From positions 1 to 15,356 of the forward strand of contig DGJU01000033.1 of the NCBI GenBank assembly GCA_002387605.1: DNA of 15,356 bases. The letters run 5' to 3'. Positions 1-6,970 of the stretch are shown here, one piece after another (positions within the stretch are counted from its first letter, which is position 1; each line of letters begins with the position of its first letter). The translations under genes and the position numbers were made by a program. Source of the stretch: Alphaproteobacteria bacterium UBA4588. Lineage in GTDB: Bacteria > Pseudomonadota > Alphaproteobacteria > Puniceispirillales > Puniceispirillaceae. Below the pieces are notes generated by a model that made no database searches, was not told the DNA's origin, and saw nothing but the letters and a program-made list of their open reading frames with translations.

Positions 1-71
1 AATATCCCAAAGTTGACAGATTTTTAAAAAACCTGAACACTTTCATTTTAGCACCTATGAATGGAAATAAA

Positions 72-449
72 ATGTTTGGGTTGTTTGACAAAAGGATGAA
101 GTATTTAAAAAGAGACAAACACCCTCTAGCAAAGAAAGCAATCCATCTGTATGCCGGGGACAACAGAAGTTATAGTTATTATTGCGGTGCAACTGGTTCA
201 GATGTAAATGATTGGAATACCTTCAAAAGCTGGATTATAAATTGGGTATTAGGAGGTAAGGTTGAAGATGGTGAGCTACTGGAACTTTACCTGCAGTGGG
301 CCGAAAGCGAAGTTGGGACGACTGATTCAACACGCAAATTAATTGTGAATTATTGGTCAAACGGTGGCCCTCCAGCTTTTAATAAGAAAGATGACGTTTC
401 TGGACAATTTTGGATTTTTGCTGCGTGGGTAGAACCTTATGGATCATGA
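72..449 (+). CDS. Trp-rich hypothetical protein, 125 aa
   Basis: I do not recognise this family. I start it at the ATG at 72 (Met-Phe-Gly-Leu-Phe), which has a weak GGA six bases upstream. An in-frame ATG at 57 would add five residues but has no Shine-Dalgarno sequence. The protein has a basic N-terminus, no signal peptide or membrane segment, and seven tryptophans, several paired with Asn, Tyr or Phe (DW, SW, NW, QW, YW, FW, AW). A TTGACA at 13-18 could be a -35 element, but no good -10 follows it. The gene converges on the WD40 gene and the two stop codons overlap by 6 bp. The MFG start and a DVNDWN/SW segment faintly resemble the SHOCT-domain protein on the far side of the WD40 gene, so distant relationship is possible but unproven. 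Codon use is AT-rich like the rest of the island. It is real-looking; function unknown. Confidence 0.7.
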   Translation: MFGLFDKRMKYLKRDKHPLAKKAIHLYAGDNRSYSYYCGATGSDVNDWNTFKSWIINWVLGGKVEDGELLELYLQWAESEVGTTDSTRKLIVNYWSNGGPPAFNKKDDVSGQFWIFAAWVEPYGS

Positions 450-3263
450 AACCGGCACAAAATTTAAATTTTGGACAGTATCCTCCTTTTTCTTTATCAA
501 ACATTCTCTGAGAATGACAACTTCAGAACCACTTGCATAAACTGGGTCGCCATTAGATGTATAAGTCTTAAATTCTATCTTCCCATCTGAGATCCATCGT
601 TTATTTATTATGCTAACATTCGTATCAGTGTCCTCAAATAAAGCTAAATACGCGGCATTTTCAACCGCCCACGCAATTTTTTTGTCGCTAACTGAACCTG
701 GTTCAAATTTGGACGCTAGGTATGGATAATTTTTCCACATTTCGAGAGTTGGTATGGCCTCCTCCAAAAACGAACCATTTACTTTCGTAAATCTAAAATA
801 ACCATTTTCATTCTTAGCCAAAATTTCTTTAGCACTGACCTGAAATGCCATATCAATTTCAGCTGACAATTCCGGAATAATTTCTTTTTGCCGGTAATCT
901 AGCAGAGACCAAACTCGAATTGAGCTATCTTCGCCCCACGATAGAAGGTTAGCAGAGAAATCTAAATTAACTCCTACTATAGGTGCCTCATGGTCCACTA
1001 TTACGGCTAGACAATCACCGGCTTCCTTATCCCAGATACGAATTGTCCCATCTTCTGACCATGATAAAAATCTATCAGAATCAACTTCCTTCAAGCCCCA
1101 AACAGCGTCACTATGTCCCTTATATTCAGTTATCAATTCACCATTTAACAAGTCCCAAGCTTTTATCGTTCCATCCTCTGAACAACTAATGACGCTGTGC
1201 TCAAGTAAACAAATTTCCGTAATTTCTTCAGCATGTGCCTCAATTTTGTAGAGAATCGAACTTGTTTCAAGATCCCAGGTAATTAGCCTGTTTGACGAGA
1301 CAGCCAGTACTTTGTTCACATCGAAAATCTTCAACAAAGTGGGCATTTGATTGAAGCAATCTAATCGTACAACTAATTTACCGTTAAGTGCGTCCCATAC
1401 ATCGACAAAGGAATCCCAAGTAGCTGCAACAACATAGGAACCATTCGCTATTACAAAGTCTTGAACGGGGCCAAATCCAGCCTTTAGTGTGCGCACAACT
1501 TTTCCATTATGAGAGGACCAAATTTTGATACTACCATCCCAACTTGAACTAACTAAAAGATCTTCATTAAAATGGCTTATCATTTTAACTTGATCGACGT
1601 GCTTATCAGAACTTTTACTCTGAATATCTTTAAGTGATAGGTCCCAAAGCTTTAACGCCCCATCGTATGACCAAGAAACTAATAGTTTAGGCCGTATTTC
1701 AAGAGCGCCCTCAACAGGATCCACATGTCCGCGCAAAATATATTTCTCACTGCCGTCAGTTGAATCAAACAATCTTAAGGAGCCATCAGTGCTCCAGGAT
1801 AAGGCTCTTCCCTTTCCTATATCCATGAGGCCGTTGATAGAACTCCCTTCTGAATGCCCGTTCAATGTAAACAAAAGTATCCCATTTTCATCCCAGATTT
1901 TTACACCCCCTTGAAGGGCAGAACGTGAGATAATATTTTGATTTTCAAGCTGTATAGCTTCCCATACTGAGTATTCGTGGCCACTCATTATGGCTTTGTT
2001 TTCTCCGGAAACATTCCAAAGTCGCAATGTTGCGTCTCCAGAGGATGAGATAATTTGAGAGTTAGATAATTGTAAAGCTGAATAGACTGAACCTTCATGC
2101 CCATTAAAAGTGGATAGTAATCGTCCATCTTTAAGGTCCCAGACTTTTAAAAGTTTATCCTCAGAATACGATAAGAACTTATTATCATTTAAAAAGATAA
2201 CACCATTTATTTCGTCTTCATGAGCTTTTGTTTCAAACTTCAAATTAAAGTTTGGCCCAGACCACATAGAGAGTAGCCCCTCCTCTCCCCATGAGACTAA
2301 GTTCCCATCGTCTGAAAGACGTGCATTTTCTATCGAAGTTGTCCTATTAAAATCAGAATTTAAAAGTTCTAATTCAGGATATTGCCACACTTTTACTGAG
2401 TTATCAGAAGACCAACTAATCAACTTATTTGGACCAATGAAGGCAATGTCTAAAACTTCACCTGCGTGGCCATTCACTATTTTTAAGCAGTCGAATGTAT
2501 CGACATCCCAAACCCTTAATTCTCCATTTTCAAGACCTCCAACGATAAAATTTTCGGGACTTATTTTGCAGACTGTCAACCCAAATGGACTAGTGTAAAT
2601 AATTTTATCACAAGAAGCTTTTTCAATATTCCAGCGTCTGATGGTATTATCGTTAGCCCACGACAACATGTGATGATCATCTATTTTATACACATTTTTT
2701 ACACAACCTTGATGCCCTAAATATGTTCGCAAGCAACGATCAAATAACTCTATATCACCAGTTATCTCATTCCAATAACGTCTACCTTCATCAGCTTCAA
2801 ACTGTATCTTCAACAGTTGGCTTCTAAACACTGCAAAATTCTGATAGGTATGGATTATCTGTTCAAATATTCTGTCAGCCGGCCAAAATTTATCTGCCTG
2901 ATTGAATAGATGCCCGAGTGAAATTGCTATTTTTTGCCAAAGTTTTAAATTAGATTTTTCAATTAATACTCTTGGAAGTTTTCGTGTCTCTAAAAAATCT
3001 TGGACCCATTCATAGTGTCGATTTAATTTTAATCGCTTTAAGGTTAAAGGAATATTTTGAAGACCTTTTAACGCTAATTCATGGTCGCCAGACCGAAGGG
3101 CGTGTCGACACGAAAAGTGCAGGGAATAATCGGCTGCATCGACTTTTTCTATAACATTAAGACGGTTGATTAAAGGCTTTGACAAAGCCTGATGTATCTC
3201 TTTTATTGTTTTTGATCTTATCTTCAAGGCAATGTCTCTTTTATCCCAACGCACCCCGACCAA
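444..3263 (-). CDS. large WD40-repeat protein with helical N-terminal domain (939 aa)
   Basis: Residues 1-180 look alpha-helical (for example HALRSGDHELALKGL), like the helical linkers that precede WD40 propellers in STAND ATPases, but no P-loop NTPase is present. From about 180 to 790 I count some 15 WD40 units ending in forms such as KVWD, RLWN and RIWD, many with the LSWSxDGxIRxWD signature, enough for two seven- or eight-blade propellers. One degenerate unit and a beta-rich tail of about 100 residues follow. Such propellers are protein-interaction scaffolds or ligand sensors. No catalytic domain, signal peptide or transmembrane segment is seen, so it is probably cytosolic. The start is TTG; the frame is open upstream only to a stop at 3306-3308, no ATG lies in between, and a promoter-like sequence sits at 3289-3317, so the N-terminus is probably complete rather than truncated. 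It lies 96 bp downstream of the SHOCT gene, same strand. Role unknown. Confidence 0.88.
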   Translation of the reverse strand: MVGVRWDKRDIALKIRSKTIKEIHQALSKPLINRLNVIEKVDAADYSLHFSCRHALRSGDHELALKGLQNIPLTLKRLKLNRHYEWVQDFLETRKLPRVLIEKSNLKLWQKIAISLGHLFNQADKFWPADRIFEQIIHTYQNFAVFRSQLLKIQFEADEGRRYWNEITGDIELFDRCLRTYLGHQGCVKNVYKIDDHHMLSWANDNTIRRWNIEKASCDKIIYTSPFGLTVCKISPENFIVGGLENGELRVWDVDTFDCLKIVNGHAGEVLDIAFIGPNKLISWSSDNSVKVWQYPELELLNSDFNRTTSIENARLSDDGNLVSWGEEGLLSMWSGPNFNLKFETKAHEDEINGVIFLNDNKFLSYSEDKLLKVWDLKDGRLLSTFNGHEGSVYSALQLSNSQIISSSGDATLRLWNVSGENKAIMSGHEYSVWEAIQLENQNIISRSALQGGVKIWDENGILLFTLNGHSEGSSINGLMDIGKGRALSWSTDGSLRLFDSTDGSEKYILRGHVDPVEGALEIRPKLLVSWSYDGALKLWDLSLKDIQSKSSDKHVDQVKMISHFNEDLLVSSSWDGSIKIWSSHNGKVVRTLKAGFGPVQDFVIANGSYVVAATWDSFVDVWDALNGKLVVRLDCFNQMPTLLKIFDVNKVLAVSSNRLITWDLETSSILYKIEAHAEEITEICLLEHSVISCSEDGTIKAWDLLNGELITEYKGHSDAVWGLKEVDSDRFLSWSEDGTIRIWDKEAGDCLAVIVDHEAPIVGVNLDFSANLLSWGEDSSIRVWSLLDYRQKEIIPELSAEIDMAFQVSAKEILAKNENGYFRFTKVNGSFLEEAIPTLEMWKNYPYLASKFEPGSVSDKKIAWAVENAAYLALFEDTDTNVSIINKRWISDGKIEFKTYTSNGDPVYASGSEVVILRECLIKKKEDTVQNLNFVPVS

Positions 3264-3288
3264 AAAGAACTCTAAGGTAAAGAAAATT

Positions 3289-3317
3289 ATTATAAATAAC
3301 GATTTTTACTTTATAAA
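3289..3317 (-). promoter_or_regulatory. candidate sigma70 promoter for the WD40 gene
   Basis: On the minus strand TTTATA (3317-3312) is followed after exactly 17 bases by a perfect TATAAT (3294-3289). Transcription would begin near 3282, giving a leader of about 19 bases before the TTG start at 3263. The region is very AT-rich, so chance matches are common. An AT-only-flanked inverted repeat, TTTACT/AGTAAA, at 3305-3326 overlaps the -35 element and might be an operator. Confidence 0.4.
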
Positions 3318-3359
3318 ATCAGTAAATTATTAAATTAAAATGAGGTTTATTTCCCAGGT

Positions 3360-4130
3360 TCAAATGCCAAGAATTTTCTTTTTGAGAGCTTTGTACTCAG
3401 CGTCATCTATCAAACCTTCATCAAACAATCTTTTGGCTGACCCTAGATCATTAAATGACTCAGAATTGTCTTCTGATGCCTCCATCACTGCTTCAATTGT
3501 TGTATTTTCTGACGTTTTAGCGGACCCTGGATCTTCAACTAAATTTCCTACTGCCTCGTTAATATCAACATCAACTGAGGTAAAGAGTGGCAAATCAAAA
3601 TTTAAAGGGTTTTTTAACTGTGCTACACCCATCCAATCATTTGGCAGACAAATTTCTTCTAAGTAAGCAGCTAAGTCAAAAAATCTATTCCTTAGTACAT
3701 GGTCATCGTCACTATTCCAAACATCTCTCATTTTTGTCAGAGGGTCTAGTTCCATCCATGACGAATATTCTGTTACTTGATAATCATCCATTTGTTTTTC
3801 ATACCAATTAGAGGGATTTGGGTTGTCTGCAAATCGACTTGTCTGCTGACCTCCACCAAGTAGCCAAAACTCTACAAAATGATAATAGATTATCTTTGGA
3901 AGATTTATTCTCCATTCTTGTGATTGAGAGAGAGTGTTATCAATATGAGCACTCCAAATCTGCTGTAGCCAGTTCCAGTAAACGTTGAAATCATTCTCAT
4001 CTTCTAACAAACAAAAGTTTTTAAAATTTACGTGAGGGCAATTTCCACCGCCCAAACCCTCGTAAGCAGCGCGCCCATTTTCTGTTGCACAACGAGGACC
4101 TATTTCTTCTTTTTTTCCGAACCCAAACAT
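3360..4130 (-). CDS. SHOCT-domain protein of unknown function (256 aa)
   Basis: The last 30 residues (SAKRLFDEGLIDDAEYKALK followed by a Lys-rich end) match the SHOCT short C-terminal domain, a small helical module that ends many otherwise unrelated bacterial proteins and is thought to mediate oligomerisation or binding. The first 180 residues are not recognised. They hold nine tryptophans, a Gly/Cys-rich stretch near residues 12-42 (GLGGGNCPH) and a segment FVEFWLLGGG near 90. An acidic Ser/Asp/Glu-rich linker (about 185-225) joins this region to SHOCT. No signal peptide is seen. The ATG has a convincing AGGA about seven bases upstream (AAAGGAATCACT). It is followed after 96 bp by the WD40 gene on the same strand, and the two may act together, but the WD40 gene seems to have its own promoter. 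The gene is AT-rich. Function unknown; confident that it is a real gene. Confidence 0.82.
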   Translation of the reverse strand: MFGFGKKEEIGPRCATENGRAAYEGLGGGNCPHVNFKNFCLLEDENDFNVYWNWLQQIWSAHIDNTLSQSQEWRINLPKIIYYHFVEFWLLGGGQQTSRFADNPNPSNWYEKQMDDYQVTEYSSWMELDPLTKMRDVWNSDDDHVLRNRFFDLAAYLEEICLPNDWMGVAQLKNPLNFDLPLFTSVDVDINEAVGNLVEDPGSAKTSENTTIEAVMEASEDNSESFNDLGSAKRLFDEGLIDDAEYKALKKKILGI

Positions 4131-4264
4131 AGTGATTCCTTTTCAATTATCTGCGCTTTCTCGCGCTCAAAAATAATTTAAGGTATTATCTTTTTCATTT
4201 ATCTAATCAGTTTGAATGGTTTGTCTTTAAAGTTACTTAAAAAGTTAAGATAGCCACTGGATTT

Positions 4265-4293
4265 ATTATCCAAATGCATTTTCAATTTACCAA
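4265..4293 (-). promoter_or_regulatory. candidate promoter upstream of the SHOCT gene
   Basis: TTGGTA (4293-4288), a 17-base spacer, then GATAAT (4270-4265) on the minus strand resembles a sigma70 promoter. The transcript would start near 4258, leaving a leader of roughly 128 bases before the ATG at 4130. That leader contains a small GC-only hairpin (GCGC-TTTCTC-GCGC, 4153-4166) that stands out in AT-rich DNA, about 20 bases ahead of the start codon. Whether the hairpin regulates translation cannot be told from sequence. Confidence 0.35.
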
Positions 4294-4312
4294 ATAATTA
4301 TTCGAGAAAGCT

Positions 4313-4537
4313 TTATCCCTCAAAACCATCAATAATCGTTCTTAGCACCATCTGCACATAGCCCTCAATCCAAGCATCACTATTTAGAAATCCTTCAATC
4401 TCTTGAAGATTTTCTCTTGTTAGGTCAGAAATATTTGTAACACCAAAATATTCTTGGATATCTGGAAGCACCCAATCATAGGCTTGTTGCTCAAATTGAT
4501 CACCAAGTTTCCCCATTTTTTTTATTTCAAAACTCAT
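4313..4537 (-). CDS. small acidic hypothetical protein, 74 aa
   Basis: The family is not recognised. The sequence is compact, acidic and probably helical, with no signal peptide or membrane segment. It contains DWVLPDIQEYFGV near residue 20, then an acidic helix (LTRENLQEIEGFLN) and an amphipathic C-terminal helix (GYVQMVLRTIIDGFEG). A strong AAGGAG lies upstream (around 4551-4556) but 13 bases from the ATG, longer than ideal. The frame has a stop at 4544-4546 and no better ATG, so either the long spacing is tolerated or an internal start is used (ATG at 4516, residue 8). It follows the 53-aa gene by 41 bp on the same strand and is probably cotranscribed with it and the YdhR-like gene. It could be a small immunity- or antitoxin-type protein, but nothing in the sequence proves that. 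Confidence 0.68.
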   Translation of the reverse strand: MSFEIKKMGKLGDQFEQQAYDWVLPDIQEYFGVTNISDLTRENLQEIEGFLNSDAWIEGYVQMVLRTIIDGFEG

Positions 4538-4578
4538 GATAATCTAAAAACTCCTTATAAAACGCTCAATAACAAACT

Positions 4579-4740
4579 TCAGTAAATTAAAATGTCGCCT
4601 AGGAAGTCCGAATGATTAATGTTCACATGGGTTCCACAGTGATTGATTTCCTTTTCAACTTTCAACATCTCATTCACAACCTTAAAATTCAAGTCAGTAT
4701 CTGAATAAGTCTTGATGACATAGCGTTGGGTTTTCTTCAA
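4579..4740 (-). CDS. 53-aa hypothetical protein with TTG start
   Basis: This small reading frame lies in what otherwise looks like an empty 254-bp gap. It starts with TTG at 4740-4738 and ends with TGA at 4581-4579. AAGG lies exactly six bases upstream (4750-4747), an ideal ribosome-binding position, and an in-frame TGA just before it fixes the start. The product begins M-K-K-T-Q-R-Y-V-I-K and continues with a mixed hydrophilic sequence, KVVNEMLKVEKEINHCGTHV, ending in DFLGDILIY. There is one Cys and no membrane segment. The amino-acid composition looks like a real protein. It sits 51 bp after the YdhR-like gene and 41 bp before the 74-aa gene, all on the minus strand, suggesting a three-gene operon. 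It might instead be the decayed end of a longer gene. No homologue is recognised. Confidence 0.5.
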   Translation of the reverse strand: MKKTQRYVIKTYSDTDLNFKVVNEMLKVEKEINHCGTHVNINHSDFLGDILIY

Positions 4741-4791
4741 ACGTCACCTTCTATAGAGCTATAATTAAGATTTTGATGATATTATGAAGCA

Positions 4792-5097
4792 TCAAGTTAT
4801 GATTTCTTCTGTAACATTATCGACGATAACAGGGTTCTCAAAATACTCTATATCCGGTTTTGAAAATCTATTTGTTAACCACTCAATTCTAGCATCATCA
4901 AACCAAGCGTCCGCGTTTTGTCTATTGTCGAAACAGTATATTCCGCCGCCAATAGATTTATCTAAGTCACATATATAATTTTTTCGAATTAAGCCCTTTG
5001 TGTCTCTGTACATAGGAGCAGTTTCCTCAAACTTCCCCTTTAAAGTTTCAAGGTCCAGGTCTTTTGGAATTTTGAAGGTAACTTTTACGATTAGCAT
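4792..5097 (-). CDS. YdhR-like dimeric alpha/beta-barrel (putative monooxygenase-type) protein
   Basis: The 101-aa product has the length and pattern of the YdhR family in the dimeric ferredoxin-like alpha/beta-barrel superfamily: an N-terminal beta strand (MLIVKVTFKIP), a helix with LETLKGKFEETAPMYRDTKGL, a strand, then GGGIYCFDNRQNADAWFDDA, which corresponds to E. coli YdhR GGIYLFTDEKSALAYL. A helix and an EYFENPVIV strand follow. Relatives are small cytosolic proteins suspected of binding or oxidising aromatic substrates; a true reaction is not established here. I prefer the ATG at 5097, because GGAG lies six bases upstream; a GTG one codon earlier (5100) would be only three bases from it. 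It heads a probable operon with the 53-aa and 74-aa genes. Its link to the rest of the island is unclear; it may be cargo. Confidence 0.78.
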   Translation of the reverse strand: MLIVKVTFKIPKDLDLETLKGKFEETAPMYRDTKGLIRKNYICDLDKSIGGGIYCFDNRQNADAWFDDARIEWLTNRFSKPDIEYFENPVIVDNVTEEIIT

Positions 5098-5164
5098 CAC
5101 ACACTCCGAGAAAAGAAGGTTTTAACAATTAGTCTTCCAGAGGTCGTTAATTTTGCCAAGCTTT

Positions 5165-5185
5165 AAAAAAGAGCTTCCTGAAAGC
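5165..5185 (-). terminator. probable rho-independent terminator after the DUF4116 gene
   Basis: On the minus strand GCTT-TCAGG-AAGC forms a short 4-bp stem with a 5-base loop, directly followed by TCTTTTTT. It lies about 130 bases after the stop of the DUF4116 gene and before the YdhR-like gene, so it would separate these two transcription units. The stem is short, so efficiency is uncertain. Confidence 0.4.
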
Positions 5186-5312
5186 AGCCTACGTTTAGGG
5201 AGCAGAAAACAACTATAAAATTTGCTACTATTTGTGTTTAAACGAATGTTGTGGCATATTCCTAAAGCCCATTAATCTTCATCCATTTCGTCCAAAAAAG
5301 ATTAGAAATTCA

Positions 5313-6626
5313 CTACAGGTCCGGCTGATACACTTCATGTTCAGGGTCTGTCAGGCACTCATACACAAAATTTGTCGCAGCCATTAAAAATGGATTACTA
5401 TCATTGAGAAAATCATTGCCTGAATTGTCCGAACCCTCCAAATCAATGGACGCTAAGATATTAAAATGCACCCCAAAAGACTTCTGCACAGATTGCGTAA
5501 GCACATCATGATAAAGGCATAATCGCCCAAGTTTTTCGTCCAACCAAGAACCCTCAGATTCCTGAGCTTCAGACATAATTTTAGCTGGGTCTAGCCCGTA
5601 TATCCCAAACGCATCAAGCAACTTACAAATCAAAACAAATGTCTGATATTGGTAATTCTCAGCATTAAAAGTTTGTAAATCTAAGTCGGGCTTATCAGAC
5701 ATAAAATCCTCAAGACCTTCAATTAACATCATACGGCGCAGATAATCTGGATGTGCTTGAAACCACTCAATTGAACGGCTCTGAAACCATTCTAAAAACA
5801 CCGAATAGCTCTCATTCCCTCTTTCTGTGCTTGATAATGTAGCTTCAATAATTTCTGGATCATCCCAAAATGACTTATCCAAATAATTAATCACCCCTCC
5901 ATTTATCGCCAAAAATTTCAAGAGGTAATTTTTATCCTTTTTGAGAGAATCCGGAATATGTACAAAATCACCTGGGGCGTCTTTTATTCGCTTTTCAATG
6001 AGCGCGCTTTGGGTTTCAAAAAAATTAGGTGGGCAATCTTTTAGAATAAATACAGAGCGTGGTCCTTCTTCAATCGCTGCCCGAATGATATCTTCGTCGG
6101 ATTTCAAAGCATCTGGAACGAAGTGCCAATTATCCCCTCTTGTCTGTAGGGCGCGCAAAACAATATTTTTATCTGATAAATGGTCTGGCCAAATAGCATT
6201 GAGATCATTGCCTGTACCATCTTCTACTAAGCGAAGAGAAAAATTTTTATCTTTAAGAATGTTGATTATCTGAGGGTGGGCTTTTATTTCTTCTGGAACC
6301 TTACCTTGATGGCGCCAGCCAAAATCCGCCACAATTCTGGGTTTATCCAAAATAGCTTTGGCAACAAATTCTATATCTGTAAGAAGCATCTCTGATGAGG
6401 CGAAAAAATGTTTAAGAGAAATATTTGTAGCCCTTAACATAATTTGGTCATCTTTTAAAATTTCTTCTGGAGCATCTAAAAAATCTAGTGTGTTGGCTTC
6501 ATGTACTAATGCAGCCTCAAGGACCTCTGGCTTAAATTGTAAATCTTGTGGCACCAATTTCCAGTTCCAGCCATCATCTTCAATCGCTACGATAGCATCT
6601 GCTATAGACTTTATATCATCTGTCAA
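5313..6626 (-). CDS. DUF4116-type repeat protein (437 aa)
   Basis: Residues about 15-270 consist of roughly eight helical repeats of about 25 residues with the pattern (aromatic)-x-x-(V/A)-P-x-x-L-(K)-x-D-x-x-(I/V)-(I/L)-x-(A)-A. Examples are FVPDALKSDEDIIRAAIEEG, IPDSLKKDKNYLLKFL and DAPEEILKDDQIMLRA. This is the pattern of DUF4116, a family of unknown function found in bacteria, protists and large viruses, often in long tandem arrays. The last 160 residues are not repetitive and are not recognised; they contain a helical SIEWFQAHPDYLRRMM segment. There is no signal peptide or membrane segment. The start codon is TTG at 6626-6624, chosen because a perfect AAGGAG stands six bases before it. 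An extended -10 promoter lies just upstream. It is transcribed away from the tRNA, first in the island. It may be an interaction or immunity-type protein; function unknown. Confidence 0.83.
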   Translation of the reverse strand: MTDDIKSIADAIVAIEDDGWNWKLVPQDLQFKPEVLEAALVHEANTLDFLDAPEEILKDDQIMLRATNISLKHFFASSEMLLTDIEFVAKAILDKPRIVADFGWRHQGKVPEEIKAHPQIINILKDKNFSLRLVEDGTGNDLNAIWPDHLSDKNIVLRALQTRGDNWHFVPDALKSDEDIIRAAIEEGPRSVFILKDCPPNFFETQSALIEKRIKDAPGDFVHIPDSLKKDKNYLLKFLAINGGVINYLDKSFWDDPEIIEATLSSTERGNESYSVFLEWFQSRSIEWFQAHPDYLRRMMLIEGLEDFMSDKPDLDLQTFNAENYQYQTFVLICKLLDAFGIYGLDPAKIMSEAQESEGSWLDEKLGRLCLYHDVLTQSVQKSFGVHFNILASIDLEGSDNSGNDFLNDSNPFLMAATNFVYECLTDPEHEVYQPDL

Positions 6627-6669
6627 AAACTTCTCCTTATCCTAAATTCCGTTTCAGTTATGCCGTTTT

Positions 6670-6698
6670 ATTATATCAAACCGCATATGGTGCCTGAA
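6670..6698 (-). promoter_or_regulatory. extended -10 promoter of the DUF4116 gene
   Basis: The minus strand carries TGATATAAT (6678-6670), a full extended -10 element, with a poor -35 (TTCAGG, 6698-6693) 17 bases upstream, as is usual for this promoter type. Transcription would start near 6663, about 37 bases before the TTG start. It is the best promoter match in the island. Confidence 0.5.
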
Positions 6699-6829
6699 TA
6701 TATGTCCGCAGGAACCCTCCAAATAGCGCCCCCCTCTAACAACCTTTTTTTCGAAACTCATTACGACAGAATTATAAAGATATGGAACCCTAAGACCAGA
6801 AAAAGGGTATTAGTTCAGATAAAAGAAAA

Positions 6830-6921
6830 TGGCGGAGAGGAAGGGATTCGAACCCCCGGAAAGGGTTTCCCCCTTCAACGATTTAGCAAACCGCCGCCTT
6901 CAGCCACTCGGCCACCTCTCC
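6830..6921 (-). tRNA. tRNA-Ser(GCU)
   Basis: The minus strand reads GGAGAGGTGGCCGAGTGGC at the 5' end and CCTCTCC-G-CCA at the 3' end, forming a perfect 7-bp acceptor stem with an encoded CCA tail. The anticodon loop is TTGCTAA with anticodon GCT (6887-6885), which reads AGC and AGU serine codons. A long variable arm (GGGGGAAACCC region) and the T-loop GGTTCGAATCC complete a class II serine tRNA of 92 bases. Its 3' end faces the AT-rich accessory region, the side where integrases typically insert islands. A short T-rich tract follows the gene. A strong promoter lies upstream. Confidence 0.97.
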
Positions 6922-6970
6922 GCAAAATGAGAGTAAAGTCGGGTATACACCCCACGGCGTTTGCACAGTT

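Noticed and set aside
444..3263. WD40 repeat DNA as a tandem repeat or CRISPR-like array
   Set aside because: The periodicity is at protein level; the DNA units are strongly diverged and there are no identical spaced repeats.
3340..3666. 108-codon plus-strand frame opposite the SHOCT gene
   Set aside because: Ser-rich shadow of the minus-strand gene, which has a proper ribosome-binding site and a recognisable domain.
4199..4279. 26-codon minus-strand frame starting MHLDNKSSGYL
   Set aside because: No Shine-Dalgarno sequence, very short, and lies in the probable leader of the SHOCT gene.
6654..6761. 35-codon minus-strand frame starting MSFEKKVVRGG
   Set aside because: It has no ribosome-binding site and overlaps the extended -10 promoter of the DUF4116 gene; a TATAAT nine bases before its ATG is not enough to support a leaderless gene.
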